Part shown: one piece after another, positions 19,124 to 28,100 of the stretch
Layout: each line of letters begins with the position of its first letter
How positions within the stretch are numbered: the stretch's first letter is position 1
Assembly: GCA_947491225.1 (NCBI GenBank)
Contig: CANLIE010000001.1
Location: 81,747 to 145,746 of the forward strand
Source: an uncultured Cellulophaga sp.
Lineage (GTDB): Bacteria > Bacteroidota > Bacteroidia > Flavobacteriales > Flavobacteriaceae
Reading direction: 5' to 3'
Length of the DNA: 64,000 bases
Position numbers and translations under genes: made by a program
Notes under the pieces: model-generated
What the model saw: only the letters and a program-made list of their open reading frames with translations
Database searches by the model: none
What the model was told of the DNA's origin: nothing

Positions 19124-21389
19124 AAAACACAAAGCTATACTAACATTAGTCTTTATATGTATAAGTGTTACAGTTAGTGCTCAAAATTCTAATTCTAATG
19201 ACAGTCTAAAAGTTGGTCTGGTCTTGAGTGGTGGTGGTGCCAAAGGTCTTGCACATATAGGAGCATTAAAGGTTATTGAAGAATCTGGAGTAAAAATAGA
19301 TTACATTGCGGGTACAAGTATGGGAGCAATAATAGGTGCATTGTATGCTTCTGGTTACTCTGCAAAAGAATTAGATTCCATTTTTAACAGTACTAATTTC
19401 TCCAAGTTAATTCAAGACAACTTGCCAAGAGGAGCTAGGACATTTTATAACAAAGAAGATAATGAACGTTATGCCTTAAGTTTACCTTTCAATAACTTTA
19501 AACTGTCTTTCCCATCAGCCATCTCAAGTGGTCAAAACATCTATAATTTATTAGTACGTTTACTTTACCATGTTAAAGATATAAATGATTTTAATAAATT
19601 ACCCATACCATTTTTTTGTATTGCTACAGATGTAGAAACAGGTAAAGAAGTTATTTTAAACAAAGGCTACTTGCCAGAAGCAATAATGGCCAGCGGCACT
19701 TTCCCCTCTTTATTTGAGCCTACTGAAATAGATGGAAAAATACTTATAGATGGAGGCGTTGTAAACAATTACCCCATAAAAAAACTTAAAAAATTAGGTG
19801 CTTCCATAGTAATTGGTGTAGATGTACAAGATGGGCTAGCTAAAAGAGAAAATTTAAGTTCTGCAACAAATATTTTGTTACAAATAAATAACTATAGAAC
19901 TGTTGGAGATATGGAAAAAAAATCTAAAGAAACAGACATCTATATAAAGCCCAATATAGATGAGTTTTCCGTAATAGATTTTGCACTTGGAAAAACTATA
20001 ATAGATAACGGAGAAAAAGCAGCGAAAACTAAATTTAATGAATTAAAAGAATTGGCAAAAAAACAGAACACAAGCCAATCTTATAGGAAACCTATAAAAG
20101 CAACAGAATCTTTAGTGATCAATAAACTAACCTTAGAAGGGCATAAAGATTATACTAGAGCATATATTAAAGGAAAATTAAGATTAGATTTAAACAAAGA
20201 AATTTCATTTAATAAGCTACAGCAAGGTATAAATAATTTGGCTGCCACAAATAATTTTAACACAATAAGATATAATTTATTTTCTTCCGAATCCATTGAT
20301 TCTGATGAAGAAGAATTAAATCTTAAATTAAAATTAAGAGAAAATAAAGACAAAATATTTTTTAAAATGGGCGTACATTATGATGATTTATACAAAAGTG
20401 CCGCAATAATAAACCTTACCAAAAAAAATCTTTTCTTACAAGATGATGTAGCTTCTTTTGATTTTATTTTAGGAGATAACGTTAGATATAAAATGGAGTA
20501 TTATGTTGACAAAGGTTTTTACTGGAGTTTTGGACTTAATTCTATTTACAACAAATTTAATTCAGAAATAGACTATAATATTATTAAATCTAATTTTGAA
20601 GTTCCAAATGAAAACATAAACAACATTAATTTGGATGTAACATCTCTTACCAGCCAAGTTTATCTACAAACCGTATGGAATGAAGAGTTTGCTCTTAGCC
20701 TTGGTGCTGAGCATATGTTCCTAGAGCTAAGCACCCGGACATTGGAAAGTAAGAATCCCAATTCCTTATATGATAATAACTTTAGGACGGTTTTTGAAAA
20801 AAACGATTATTACAGCAGTTTTGGAAAGTTAAAACTAGACACTTATAATGATAAATATTTCCCATCAAAAGGATTATATCTTAATGGTGATTTTCATTTT
20901 TATATGTTTTCATCAAAACACAATAATTTTAAAGAATTTTCTATTACTCAAGGAAGTGTAGGAACTGCATTTTCAATAACCAAAAAATTATCTCTAAATT
21001 TAGAAACAGGTGGTGGTTTTAAATTAGGAATTTCTAATGTAAAATCGTTAGATTTTATCTTAGGTGGTTTTGGAAATGATCTACACAACAGTTTTGTTCC
21101 GTTTTTAGGCTATGACTTTCTTAGCCTAACAGGGAATAGTTACATAAAAGCATACGGAAGGTTAGATTATGAATTTAGCCCAAAAAATCATTTACTCTTA
21201 GCTGCGAATTTTGCAAATATAGATGATGACATATACAGAACAGCAGAATGGTTTACGCTACCTAGTTATAGAGGCTACGGAGTAGGTTATGGTTTAGAAT
21301 CATTTATTGGTCCTATCCAAATTATATATTCTTGGTCCCCTGAGAGAAGTAAAGGAATTTACTTTTTTAGTATAGGGTATTGGTTTTAA
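19107..21389 (+). CDS. Patatin-like phospholipase fused to POTRA and BamA-type barrel (PlpD-like, type Vd autotransporter)
   Basis: A 760-residue protein with a signal peptide ending VSAQ near residue 26. The patatin domain (about 35-310) contains the oxyanion loop SGGGAKGLAHIG, the nucleophile elbow GTSMG with Ser71, and the DGG box with Asp215, so the Ser-Asp dyad is intact. A single POTRA-like segment (about 335-410) and a 16-strand surface-antigen barrel follow and end in IGYWF. The architecture is that of PlpD/FplA, in which the barrel displays or secretes the lipase across the outer membrane. In Bacteroidota such proteins are common, but their substrates are unknown. Confidence 0.85.
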   Translation: MTLFIKKHKAILTLVFICISVTVSAQNSNSNDSLKVGLVLSGGGAKGLAHIGALKVIEESGVKIDYIAGTSMGAIIGALYASGYSAKELDSIFNSTNFSKLIQDNLPRGARTFYNKEDNERYALSLPFNNFKLSFPSAISSGQNIYNLLVRLLYHVKDINDFNKLPIPFFCIATDVETGKEVILNKGYLPEAIMASGTFPSLFEPTEIDGKILIDGGVVNNYPIKKLKKLGASIVIGVDVQDGLAKRENLSSATNILLQINNYRTVGDMEKKSKETDIYIKPNIDEFSVIDFALGKTIIDNGEKAAKTKFNELKELAKKQNTSQSYRKPIKATESLVINKLTLEGHKDYTRAYIKGKLRLDLNKEISFNKLQQGINNLAATNNFNTIRYNLFSSESIDSDEEELNLKLKLRENKDKIFFKMGVHYDDLYKSAAIINLTKKNLFLQDDVASFDFILGDNVRYKMEYYVDKGFYWSFGLNSIYNKFNSEIDYNIIKSNFEVPNENINNINLDVTSLTSQVYLQTVWNEEFALSLGAEHMFLELSTRTLESKNPNSLYDNNFRTVFEKNDYYSSFGKLKLDTYNDKYFPSKGLYLNGDFHFYMFSSKHNNFKEFSITQGSVGTAFSITKKLSLNLETGGGFKLGISNVKSLDFILGGFGNDLHNSFVPFLGYDFLSLTGNSYIKAYGRLDYEFSPKNHLLLAANFANIDDDIYRTAEWFTLPSYRGYGVGYGLESFIGPIQIIYSWSPERSKGIYFFSIGYWF

Positions 21390-21777
21390 AGGTCTAAAAA
21401 TAAACTTTGCCTCTATATGATTAATAAATTCGTAATTCATTGATTTTTATGATATTTGTAAATATTAATACAAAAATTATGCTTCAATTAAGAGTTGATA
21501 TTACTGCTCACTTAAGAGCAATGTGGTAAGTGTCCATTTTACAATGTTAAAAATTAGTACTTATATTATATAAAACCTGAGTTTGATGTAATAAAATTTA
21601 TGTTTATCTAAATGATTTTTTACAGAAAATTGTATTTAAAGACAAGTGAATTTAAAAATAAAAGCATAATTTTAATCATCTCACTAATACGAATTAATCA
21701 ATTTGACGACTTTTTAAATCAAATTCTTAGATTGAACTCAAGTTAAAACAATGTTTTCATTTTATAACTAAAAAATT
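21390..21777. other. 388-base intergenic region upstream of hppD
   Basis: The region is AT-rich, with no terminator hairpin that I can identify for the upstream patatin gene. A possible 16-codon reading (21479-21529) is annotated separately. No clear TAnnTTTG box was found near hppD, so the promoter is not assigned. Confidence 0.45.
21479..21529 (+). CDS. Possible 16-residue leader peptide upstream of hppD
   Basis: The reading is ATG to TAA and encodes MLQLRVDITAHLRAMW, ending in a tryptophan codon. An A-rich stretch precedes the ATG, as in typical starts of this genome. It lies 249 bases before hppD in an aromatic amino-acid catabolism neighbourhood. No attenuator hairpin pair is visible behind it, so a regulatory role is only a possibility and chance is an adequate explanation. 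Confidence 0.2.
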   Translation: MLQLRVDITAHLRAMW

Positions 21778-22938
21778 ATGTCAAAAGAAATAAAATCAGT
21801 TAATTACGGATTAGAAAAAATATTTGAAGGGGCACAAGATTTCTTGCCATTATTAGGAACGGATTATGTAGAATTTTATGTAGGAAATGCAAAACAATCT
21901 GCCTACTTCTACAAAACAGCTTTCGGTTTTCAATCATTAGCTTATAAAGGTTTAGAAACTGGATCTAAAGACTCTGTAAGTTATGTAGTAGTGCAAGATA
22001 AAATTCGCTTAGTCTTAACTACACCTTTAAACAGTAAATCACCTATAAACAATCATATAGTAAAACATGGTGATGGAGTAAAAATAATAGCACTATGGGT
22101 AGAAGATGCTCGTAAATCTTATAAAGAAACTATAAGTCGTGGAGCAAAGTCTTATATGGAGCCCACTGTTGAAACTGATGAACACGGAGAAGTGGTTAGA
22201 GCTGGGATTTACACTTATGGAGAAACAGTACATATGTTTGTAGAACGTAAAAATTATAATGGAGAATTTTTACCTGGTTTTAAAAAATGGGAATCAGATT
22301 ACAATCCAACACCAGTTGGCTTAAAATACATTGACCATATGGTTGGTAATGTTGGCTGGAACCAAATGAATGTATGGGTAAAATGGTACGAAGATGTAAT
22401 GGGTTTTGAAAACTTTTTGTCTTTTGATGACAAACAAATTCACACTGAATATTCTGCATTAATGAGTAAAGTAATGAGTAACGGAAATGGGCGAATTAAA
22501 TTTCCTATTAACGAGCCCGCAAAAGCAGCAAAACGTTCACAAATAGAAGAATATTTAGATTTTTATGAAGGTCCTGGAGTACAACACATTGCTGTAGCAA
22601 CTGATGACATCATTGGTACTGTAAGCCAATTAAAAGCACGTGGAGTAGAATTTTTACCACCACCACCGCAAGCATATTATGATCAAATTCCCAACAGGTT
22701 AGGAGAACATAAAAAGATGATGAAAGAGAGTATTGATGATTTACAAAAATTGTCAATTATGATAGACGCAGATGAAGAAGGCTATTTATTACAAATCTTT
22801 ACAAAACCAGTAGAAGACAGACCAACACTATTTTTTGAAATTATTCAAAGAATGGGAGCTCGTGGCTTTGGTGCAGGAAATTTTAAAGCCTTGTTTGAAT
22901 CCATAGAAAGAGAACAAGCAAAAAGAGGAACACTTTAA
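21778..22938 (+). CDS. hppD: 4-Hydroxyphenylpyruvate dioxygenase
   Basis: A 386-residue non-heme Fe(II) enzyme making homogentisate in tyrosine/phenylalanine breakdown. It has two vicinal-oxygen-chelate domains. The C-terminal one supplies the iron ligands His187 (YIDHMVGN), His270 (GPGVQHIAVATDDI) and Glu354 (LFFEIIQRMGARGFGAGNFK). The spacing of 83 and 84 residues is close to that of characterised bacterial HPPDs. The C-terminal GFGAGNFKALFESIE gating helix is present, so the enzyme looks complete. Homogentisate dioxygenase is not next to it in this window. A structured downstream region and terminator follow. Confidence 0.95.
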   Translation: MSKEIKSVNYGLEKIFEGAQDFLPLLGTDYVEFYVGNAKQSAYFYKTAFGFQSLAYKGLETGSKDSVSYVVVQDKIRLVLTTPLNSKSPINNHIVKHGDGVKIIALWVEDARKSYKETISRGAKSYMEPTVETDEHGEVVRAGIYTYGETVHMFVERKNYNGEFLPGFKKWESDYNPTPVGLKYIDHMVGNVGWNQMNVWVKWYEDVMGFENFLSFDDKQIHTEYSALMSKVMSNGNGRIKFPINEPAKAAKRSQIEEYLDFYEGPGVQHIAVATDDIIGTVSQLKARGVEFLPPPPQAYYDQIPNRLGEHKKMMKESIDDLQKLSIMIDADEEGYLLQIFTKPVEDRPTLFFEIIQRMGARGFGAGNFKALFESIEREQAKRGTL

Positions 22939-23062
22939 AAAATAATCTTTATTTTTTGAGATTTACCAAATTTTTTCATCAAAATATAAAGTACTGTTAA
23001 GAGTTTAGTTAAAGTAAGTTAAAACTTATTAATACATTAATATATTATAGTATTTTTAACCC

Positions 23063-23118
23063 TGCAAGGGGTGGTTCCCTTGCAACTTTAAGTATTGGTT
23101 TTTCATAATTTAAAGTTG
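23063..23118 (+). other. Two consecutive hairpins in the hppD 3' region
   Basis: The first hairpin has arms TGCAAGGG (23063-23070) and CCCTTGCA (23077-23084) with loop GTGGTT. The second uses CAACTTTAA (23083-23091) and TTAAAGTTG (23110-23118). A third, T-tailed hairpin follows at 23133. The first lacks a T tract, so it is not itself a terminator. The set could be an mRNA-stabilising 3' structure or a small RNA. Confidence 0.45.
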
Positions 23119-23132
23119 GTTGGTTATTTAAG

Positions 23133-23164
23133 AAAAGCCTAGTTTTTAAGCTAGGCTTTTTTTT
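23133..23164 (+). terminator. Rho-independent terminator downstream of hppD
   Basis: Arms AAAAGCCTAG (23133-23142) and CTAGGCTTTT (23151-23160) with an eight-base loop are followed by more T. It is about 195 bases behind the hppD stop and before the DUF3108 gene. Confidence 0.85.
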
Positions 23165-23252
23165 ATACAATACTTTGGAACAAAAGTTGTTTAAATAAAT
23201 GTAAAGACAATAGATTATTTTTTCAATTTTAGTAATTTTACACCCAAAGGAT

Positions 23253-24032
23253 ATGAGAAAAATATACACTTTAATTCTAATAGTAGCTGCTTTTACAGTT
23301 AATGCGCAAAAAAGCGAAAGTGCATTTAAAGATGGTGAGTGGCTAAAATTCAGATTGCATTATGGAATATTTAATGCGAGTTATGCTACACTTCAAGTAA
23401 AAAACGATAAAATTAACAACATTCCTGTTTATCATGTTATAGGAAAAGGTAGAACTACCGGATTAGCAAGGATCTTTTTTAAAGTTGATGATCTTTATGA
23501 AAGTTACTTTGATAAAAAAAACGGCAGACCATACAAATTTGTTAGAAAAGTAAGAGAAGGAAGTTATACTTTAGATTTAGATATAGATTTTGACTACACA
23601 AATAAAAAAGCAATATTAAATGACAAGAAGAAAGATAAAAAACTTGATTTTAAAATAAAAGATAATATTCAAGATTTAATATCTGCTTTTTACTATTTAA
23701 GAAACAATTTCAAAGCTAAAGATTTAGTAGAAGGAGAATATATTGAGTTAGATTTATTATATGATGATGATGGCATTTTTAGATTTAAGCTTAAATATTT
23801 AGGAAAAGAAGTATTAAAAACTAAATATGGCAAAATAGAATGCCTTAAATTTAGACCTTATGTAGAGTCTGGAAGAGTTTTTAAAGAACGAGAAAGTTTA
23901 TCATTATGGGTTTCAAATGATGACAACAAAATTCCTGTTAGAATAAAAGCAGATTTAGCTATAGGCTCCTTAAAGGCTGATTTAGATGGCTATGCTGGAC
24001 TAAAACATCAGTTTAAAATAATAATGGATTAA
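23253..24032 (+). CDS. DUF3108 domain-containing secreted protein
   Basis: A 259-residue protein with a signal peptide ending FTVNAQ near residue 19. The mature part (DGEWLKFRLHYGIFNASYATLQV, here shortened to the landmarks DGEWLKFRLHYG and FNASYATLQV) and the later LKYLGKEVLKTKYGKIECLKF match the DUF3108 family of periplasmic beta-rich proteins. The LolA/LppX-like fold is a family-level guess. No catalytic residues are evident. It lies six bases ahead of the tryptophan dioxygenase gene and starts an apparent operon running to pgi. The shared operon does not reveal its role. Confidence 0.75.
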   Translation: MRKIYTLILIVAAFTVNAQKSESAFKDGEWLKFRLHYGIFNASYATLQVKNDKINNIPVYHVIGKGRTTGLARIFFKVDDLYESYFDKKNGRPYKFVRKVREGSYTLDLDIDFDYTNKKAILNDKKKDKKLDFKIKDNIQDLISAFYYLRNNFKAKDLVEGEYIELDLLYDDDGIFRFKLKYLGKEVLKTKYGKIECLKFRPYVESGRVFKERESLSLWVSNDDNKIPVRIKADLAIGSLKADLDGYAGLKHQFKIIMD

Positions 24033-24037
24033 CCTTA

Positions 24038-25003
24038 ATGAATAACAAAGAAAAGATAGCATCTCAACTTTTAAAATTAGAAGAAAAATATAAAGGTTCT
24101 GGACAAGATCTTAGTTCTTATCTAGATGGTTTACTTTACGAAAAGTACCTTACTTATTGGGATTACATTCATTTAGACACTTTGCTAAGTTTGCAAATAC
24201 CCAAGACTCATTTTCCTGATGAAGAAATTTTTATAATGTATCATCAAATTACTGAGTTATATTTTAAATTAATCTTACATGAACAAAAACAGATTGTAGA
24301 CGATAAGTCTCAAAATGTTAATTTTTTTATAGAAAAAGTAAATAGGATTAATAGTTATTACAAAGTCCTTATCTCTTCATTCAGTATTATGATTAACGGT
24401 ATGGATAGAGAGCAATTTTTAAAATATAGAATGGCATTGTTACCAGCAAGTGGTTTTCAATCTGCGCAATATAGAATGATAGAAATTTATGCTGCTCCAT
24501 TAGAAAACTTAGTACACAAAACCAAAAGAAATCAATTTTCATCAGATAATAGCATAGAAGAACTATATAAAGAAATCTATTGGAAAAATGGAGCTACCGA
24601 TAAAGTTACAGGAGAAAAAACACTTACCTTAAAGCAGTTTGAATATAGATATACACCTCGTTTAATACGTATTGCCAATCAGGTAAAGGAAAATACTATT
24701 TATCATAAATACTTAGCCCTGCCAAAAGAAAGCCAAGAAAACGAAGAATTAATTAAGGCATTAAAAGCCTTAGATAGTAATGCCAACGTAAACTGGCCTT
24801 TAATGCATATGGGTTCTGCGTATAGATATTTAGCAAAAGAAAAAAAACCAATAGATGCTACTGGTGGTACAAATTGGAAAGATTATTTACCGCCTAGTTA
24901 TCAAAAAGTAGTATTTTTTCCTTATTTATATACAAAAGAAGAGTTAAATAATTGGGGAAAAGAATGGATAGACCATATCTTTAACCCTGAAAAAATTAAG
25001 TAA
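24038..25003 (+). CDS. kynA: Tryptophan 2,3-dioxygenase
   Basis: A 321-residue heme enzyme opening the indole ring of tryptophan to N-formylkynurenine. The block IMYHQITELYFKLILHE (residues 67-83) forms the substrate pocket. In VNWPLMHMGSAYRYL (251-265), His257 is at the position of the proximal heme ligand in characterised bacterial TDOs, and ATGGTNWKDYLPPSYQK is the C-terminal substrate loop. Near hppD it forms an aromatic amino-acid catabolic pairing. No formamidase or kynureninase is present in the window. The stop overlaps the start of the M23 peptidase gene by one base (TAATG). Confidence 0.94.
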   Translation: MNNKEKIASQLLKLEEKYKGSGQDLSSYLDGLLYEKYLTYWDYIHLDTLLSLQIPKTHFPDEEIFIMYHQITELYFKLILHEQKQIVDDKSQNVNFFIEKVNRINSYYKVLISSFSIMINGMDREQFLKYRMALLPASGFQSAQYRMIEIYAAPLENLVHKTKRNQFSSDNSIEELYKEIYWKNGATDKVTGEKTLTLKQFEYRYTPRLIRIANQVKENTIYHKYLALPKESQENEELIKALKALDSNANVNWPLMHMGSAYRYLAKEKKPIDATGGTNWKDYLPPSYQKVVFFPYLYTKEELNNWGKEWIDHIFNPEKIK

Positions 25004-26280
25004 TGCAGAAATTTATTGCCTTTCTACTAACAATAGTATGTTTTATTTCTTGCAAAGAAAGCAAGATTAATGAAAATAGAGATAATCTACCAGAAGTAGT
25101 AACCATTGAAAAGCCCATAGCTGCTTTAGAATATGGATTTAATCTAAATGATTTTACTGTTTTAAAAGACACTATAAAAAAAGGAGATACTTTTGGAGAA
25201 TTAATGATTAAGAATGAAGTAGATTATCCAAAAATCTATAAAATATCTCAAGAATACAAAGATAGTTTTGATGTTCGCAAAATTCCTCCAGGTAAACCAT
25301 ATTTAATATTAAAATCCAAAGACACTACAGAAGCTACTCAAGTCTTTATCTATCAAAATGATCGCATAAATTATACAGTCGTAGATTTTAGAGACTCTGT
25401 AAATGTTTACAAAAAGAAAAAGAAAGTAACCTATAAAGAAAGAGAAGTATCTGGAGTAATCTCATCATCATTATCCGAAGCAATCTTAGAGCAAGGTATA
25501 GACTATAATATCACCAACAATTTATCCGAAATATATGCTTGGTCTATAGATTTTTTTAGGTTACAGAAAGGAGACAAGTTTAAAGTTATATATAAAGAAC
25601 GTTATATAAATGATTCTATCTATGCAGGCTCAGAACCTATTGAAGCAGCATATTTTGAACATAACGGAAAACCTTTTTATGCTTTTGAATATGTTACAGA
25701 TTCCGTAAATAAAATTTCAAACTATTATAACAAAGAAGCAAATAATCTACGTCGTGCTTTTTTAAAGGCTCCAATTAAGTTTAATTACAGAATATCTTCT
25801 CGTTACAACTTAAAAAGAAGAATTAAGTACTATGGTTATAAAGTAAAAGCGCATAAAGGAACAGATTATGCTGCTGCAATAGGAACGCCAATAATTGCCA
25901 CAGCAAATGGTACTGTTGTAGAATCTACCAGACGTGGTGGTAATGGTAAATATGTAAAGATTAAACACAATAGCACTTATAGTACCCAATATTTACACAT
26001 GAAGAACAGAAATGTAAAAAAAGGACAACACGTTTTACAAGGAGATGTAATTGGTTGGGTAGGAATGACTGGTAACTCTGGTGGGCCTCACGTATGCTAC
26101 CGCTTCTGGAAAAATGGACGACAAGTAGACCCATTACGTGAAAAACTACCCGCTGCTGAGTCTATAGCAGACAGCTTAAAAACAAATTATTTAGAATACA
26201 TAGCGCCTAAAATAGACCAATTAGAAAAAATAGAGTTTCCTAAAAAAATTCAAATAGAAGAAACCGTAACCAATCTTTAA
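25003..26280 (+). CDS. M23-family metallopeptidase lipoprotein (LytM-type endopeptidase)
   Basis: A 425-residue envelope protein with lipobox CFISC near residue 17. The N-terminal half (about 40-250) resembles the OapA/LysM-like and linker regions of YebA/ShyA-type endopeptidases. The C-terminal LytM domain has zinc ligands His284 and Asp288 in AHKGTDYAAAIGTPI, then STQYLHM and GGPHVCYRFWKNG with His363. All zinc-site residues appear present, so it is likely an active peptidoglycan cross-link endopeptidase anchored to a membrane. It starts on the stop codon of kynA and is followed two bases later by pgi, so it lies within an operon. Confidence 0.88.
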   Translation: MQKFIAFLLTIVCFISCKESKINENRDNLPEVVTIEKPIAALEYGFNLNDFTVLKDTIKKGDTFGELMIKNEVDYPKIYKISQEYKDSFDVRKIPPGKPYLILKSKDTTEATQVFIYQNDRINYTVVDFRDSVNVYKKKKKVTYKEREVSGVISSSLSEAILEQGIDYNITNNLSEIYAWSIDFFRLQKGDKFKVIYKERYINDSIYAGSEPIEAAYFEHNGKPFYAFEYVTDSVNKISNYYNKEANNLRRAFLKAPIKFNYRISSRYNLKRRIKYYGYKVKAHKGTDYAAAIGTPIIATANGTVVESTRRGGNGKYVKIKHNSTYSTQYLHMKNRNVKKGQHVLQGDVIGWVGMTGNSGGPHVCYRFWKNGRQVDPLREKLPAAESIADSLKTNYLEYIAPKIDQLEKIEFPKKIQIEETVTNL

Positions 26281-26282
26281 GA

Positions 26283-27929
26283 ATGGCACTACAGAATACC
26301 AATCCAACTAAAACTAATGCTTGGAAAAAACTTCAAAAAAATTATGACAAGACTAAAAATTTACTACTAAAAAATTTGTTTGAAGAAGATGTAAATCGTG
26401 CCAAAAAATTTACAGTACAGAACGATGATTTTTTATTTGATTATTCTAAAAATAGAATAACAGAAAATACCATAAAATATTTATTGGAGCTAGCCAATGA
26501 GGTTAATTTAAAAGAAGCCATAGAGAGTTACTTTAAAGGTGAACCCATAAACCAAACTGAAAATAGAGCCGTATTACATACTGCTTTAAGAGCCAAACAA
26601 TCAGATACCATTTTAGTAAACAGAGAAAATATAATACCAGAAGTTTATGCAGTAAAAGAAAAAATTAAAACGTATACTAAACGTATTATTTCTGGAGAAA
26701 ACAAAGGGTACACAGGAAAACCGTTCACAGATATTGTAAATATTGGCATTGGTGGGTCAGATTTAGGACCCGCAATGGTCGTAGATGCTTTAAAATTCTA
26801 CAAAAACCATTTAAAAATGCATTTTATCAGTAATGTAGATGGTGACCACGTATATGAAATACTTAAAGAGTTAAACCCTGAAACCACTTTATTCATAATA
26901 ATTTCCAAATCATTTACAACACAAGAAACACTAAGTAATGCTACAACCATTAGAAAATGGTTTTTAAGATCCGAATTTAAAACCAAAGAAAGTGATATTG
27001 CCAAACATTTTGTAGCCGTATCAACAAATGCTAAAAAAATTGCAGATTTTGGTATTGATGCTAAAAATGTATTTCCTATGTGGGACTGGGTTGGCGGAAG
27101 ATTTTCTTTATGGAGTGCCGTTGGCTTAAGCATAGCATTATCTATTGGGTTTGCAAATTTTGATGCGTTATTAATGGGAGCAAATGATATGGATGAGCAT
27201 TTTAAATCAACCGATTTTTCAGAAAATATCCCTGTTATTTCTGCACTGTTAAGTGTTTGGTATAATAATTTTTATAACGCAGAAACAGAAGCTATCATTC
27301 CATACTCCCAATATTTAAGTAAATTTTCTACTTATCTACAACAAGGAATTATGGAAAGTAATGGCAAAAGTGTAGATAGAAATGGTAAAACCATAGATTA
27401 TCAAACAGGAACAATAATATGGGGAGAACCAGGGACAAATTCTCAGCATGCGTTTTTTCAGTTAATTCATCAAGGAACAAAAATTATTCCAGTAGAATTT
27501 ATTGGCTTTAAAAAGTCATTATATGGTAATCAAGATCATCAAAATAAGTTAATGGCAAACTTTATTGCACAAACTGAAGCCTTATTAAATGGGAAAACAA
27601 GTGAAGAAGTAATTTTAGAATTAAAGACAAAAAAGTTATCTACAAAAGAGATAAAAAAATTGTACCCTTTTAAGGTATTTGAAGGCAATAAACCTACAAC
27701 TACAATACTAATAGACAAACTTACTCCTAAAAGTTTAGGCAAATTAATTGCCTTATATGAACATAAAATATTTGTACAAGGTATTATTTGGAACATTTTT
27801 AGTTACGATCAGTGGGGGGTTGAGTTAGGAAAACAATTAGCAAATAATATCCTTAATGACTTAACTACTGAGAAAAATGAAAAGCATGACCCTTCTACAT
27901 TAAATATTTTGCGAAATTTTAAGAACTAA
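26283..27929 (+). CDS. pgi: Glucose-6-phosphate isomerase
   Basis: A 548-residue cytoplasmic glycolytic enzyme. Landmarks are NIGIGGSDLGPAMVVDAL (substrate phosphate loop), SKSFTTQETLSNA, DWVGGRFSLWSAVGLSIAL (family signature 1), GEPGTNSQHAFFQLIHQG with the catalytic His, and FSYDQWGVELGKQLANNI (signature 2 with the catalytic Lys). Length and all active-site segments are as expected. It is the last gene of the run DUF3108, kynA, M23 peptidase, pgi, and is followed by a 171-base gap containing the promoter of the next TonB receptor. Confidence 0.96.
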   Translation: MALQNTNPTKTNAWKKLQKNYDKTKNLLLKNLFEEDVNRAKKFTVQNDDFLFDYSKNRITENTIKYLLELANEVNLKEAIESYFKGEPINQTENRAVLHTALRAKQSDTILVNRENIIPEVYAVKEKIKTYTKRIISGENKGYTGKPFTDIVNIGIGGSDLGPAMVVDALKFYKNHLKMHFISNVDGDHVYEILKELNPETTLFIIISKSFTTQETLSNATTIRKWFLRSEFKTKESDIAKHFVAVSTNAKKIADFGIDAKNVFPMWDWVGGRFSLWSAVGLSIALSIGFANFDALLMGANDMDEHFKSTDFSENIPVISALLSVWYNNFYNAETEAIIPYSQYLSKFSTYLQQGIMESNGKSVDRNGKTIDYQTGTIIWGEPGTNSQHAFFQLIHQGTKIIPVEFIGFKKSLYGNQDHQNKLMANFIAQTEALLNGKTSEEVILELKTKKLSTKEIKKLYPFKVFEGNKPTTTILIDKLTPKSLGKLIALYEHKIFVQGIIWNIFSYDQWGVELGKQLANNILNDLTTEKNEKHDPSTLNILRNFKN

Positions 27930-28100
27930 AGCTTCTTTTCTCTTCTACTAAATGCTGCTGATAACTTGTTGTGTATCAGCTATATTTTATTTTTTTTATA
28001 TTATTTTCGTGTAGACTAATTTAACATTCTATTAACGTACACGTAATAGTAATTACTCACATTTGTGCCGTTATTAAAAAACTAAAGAACACAAAAAAAG

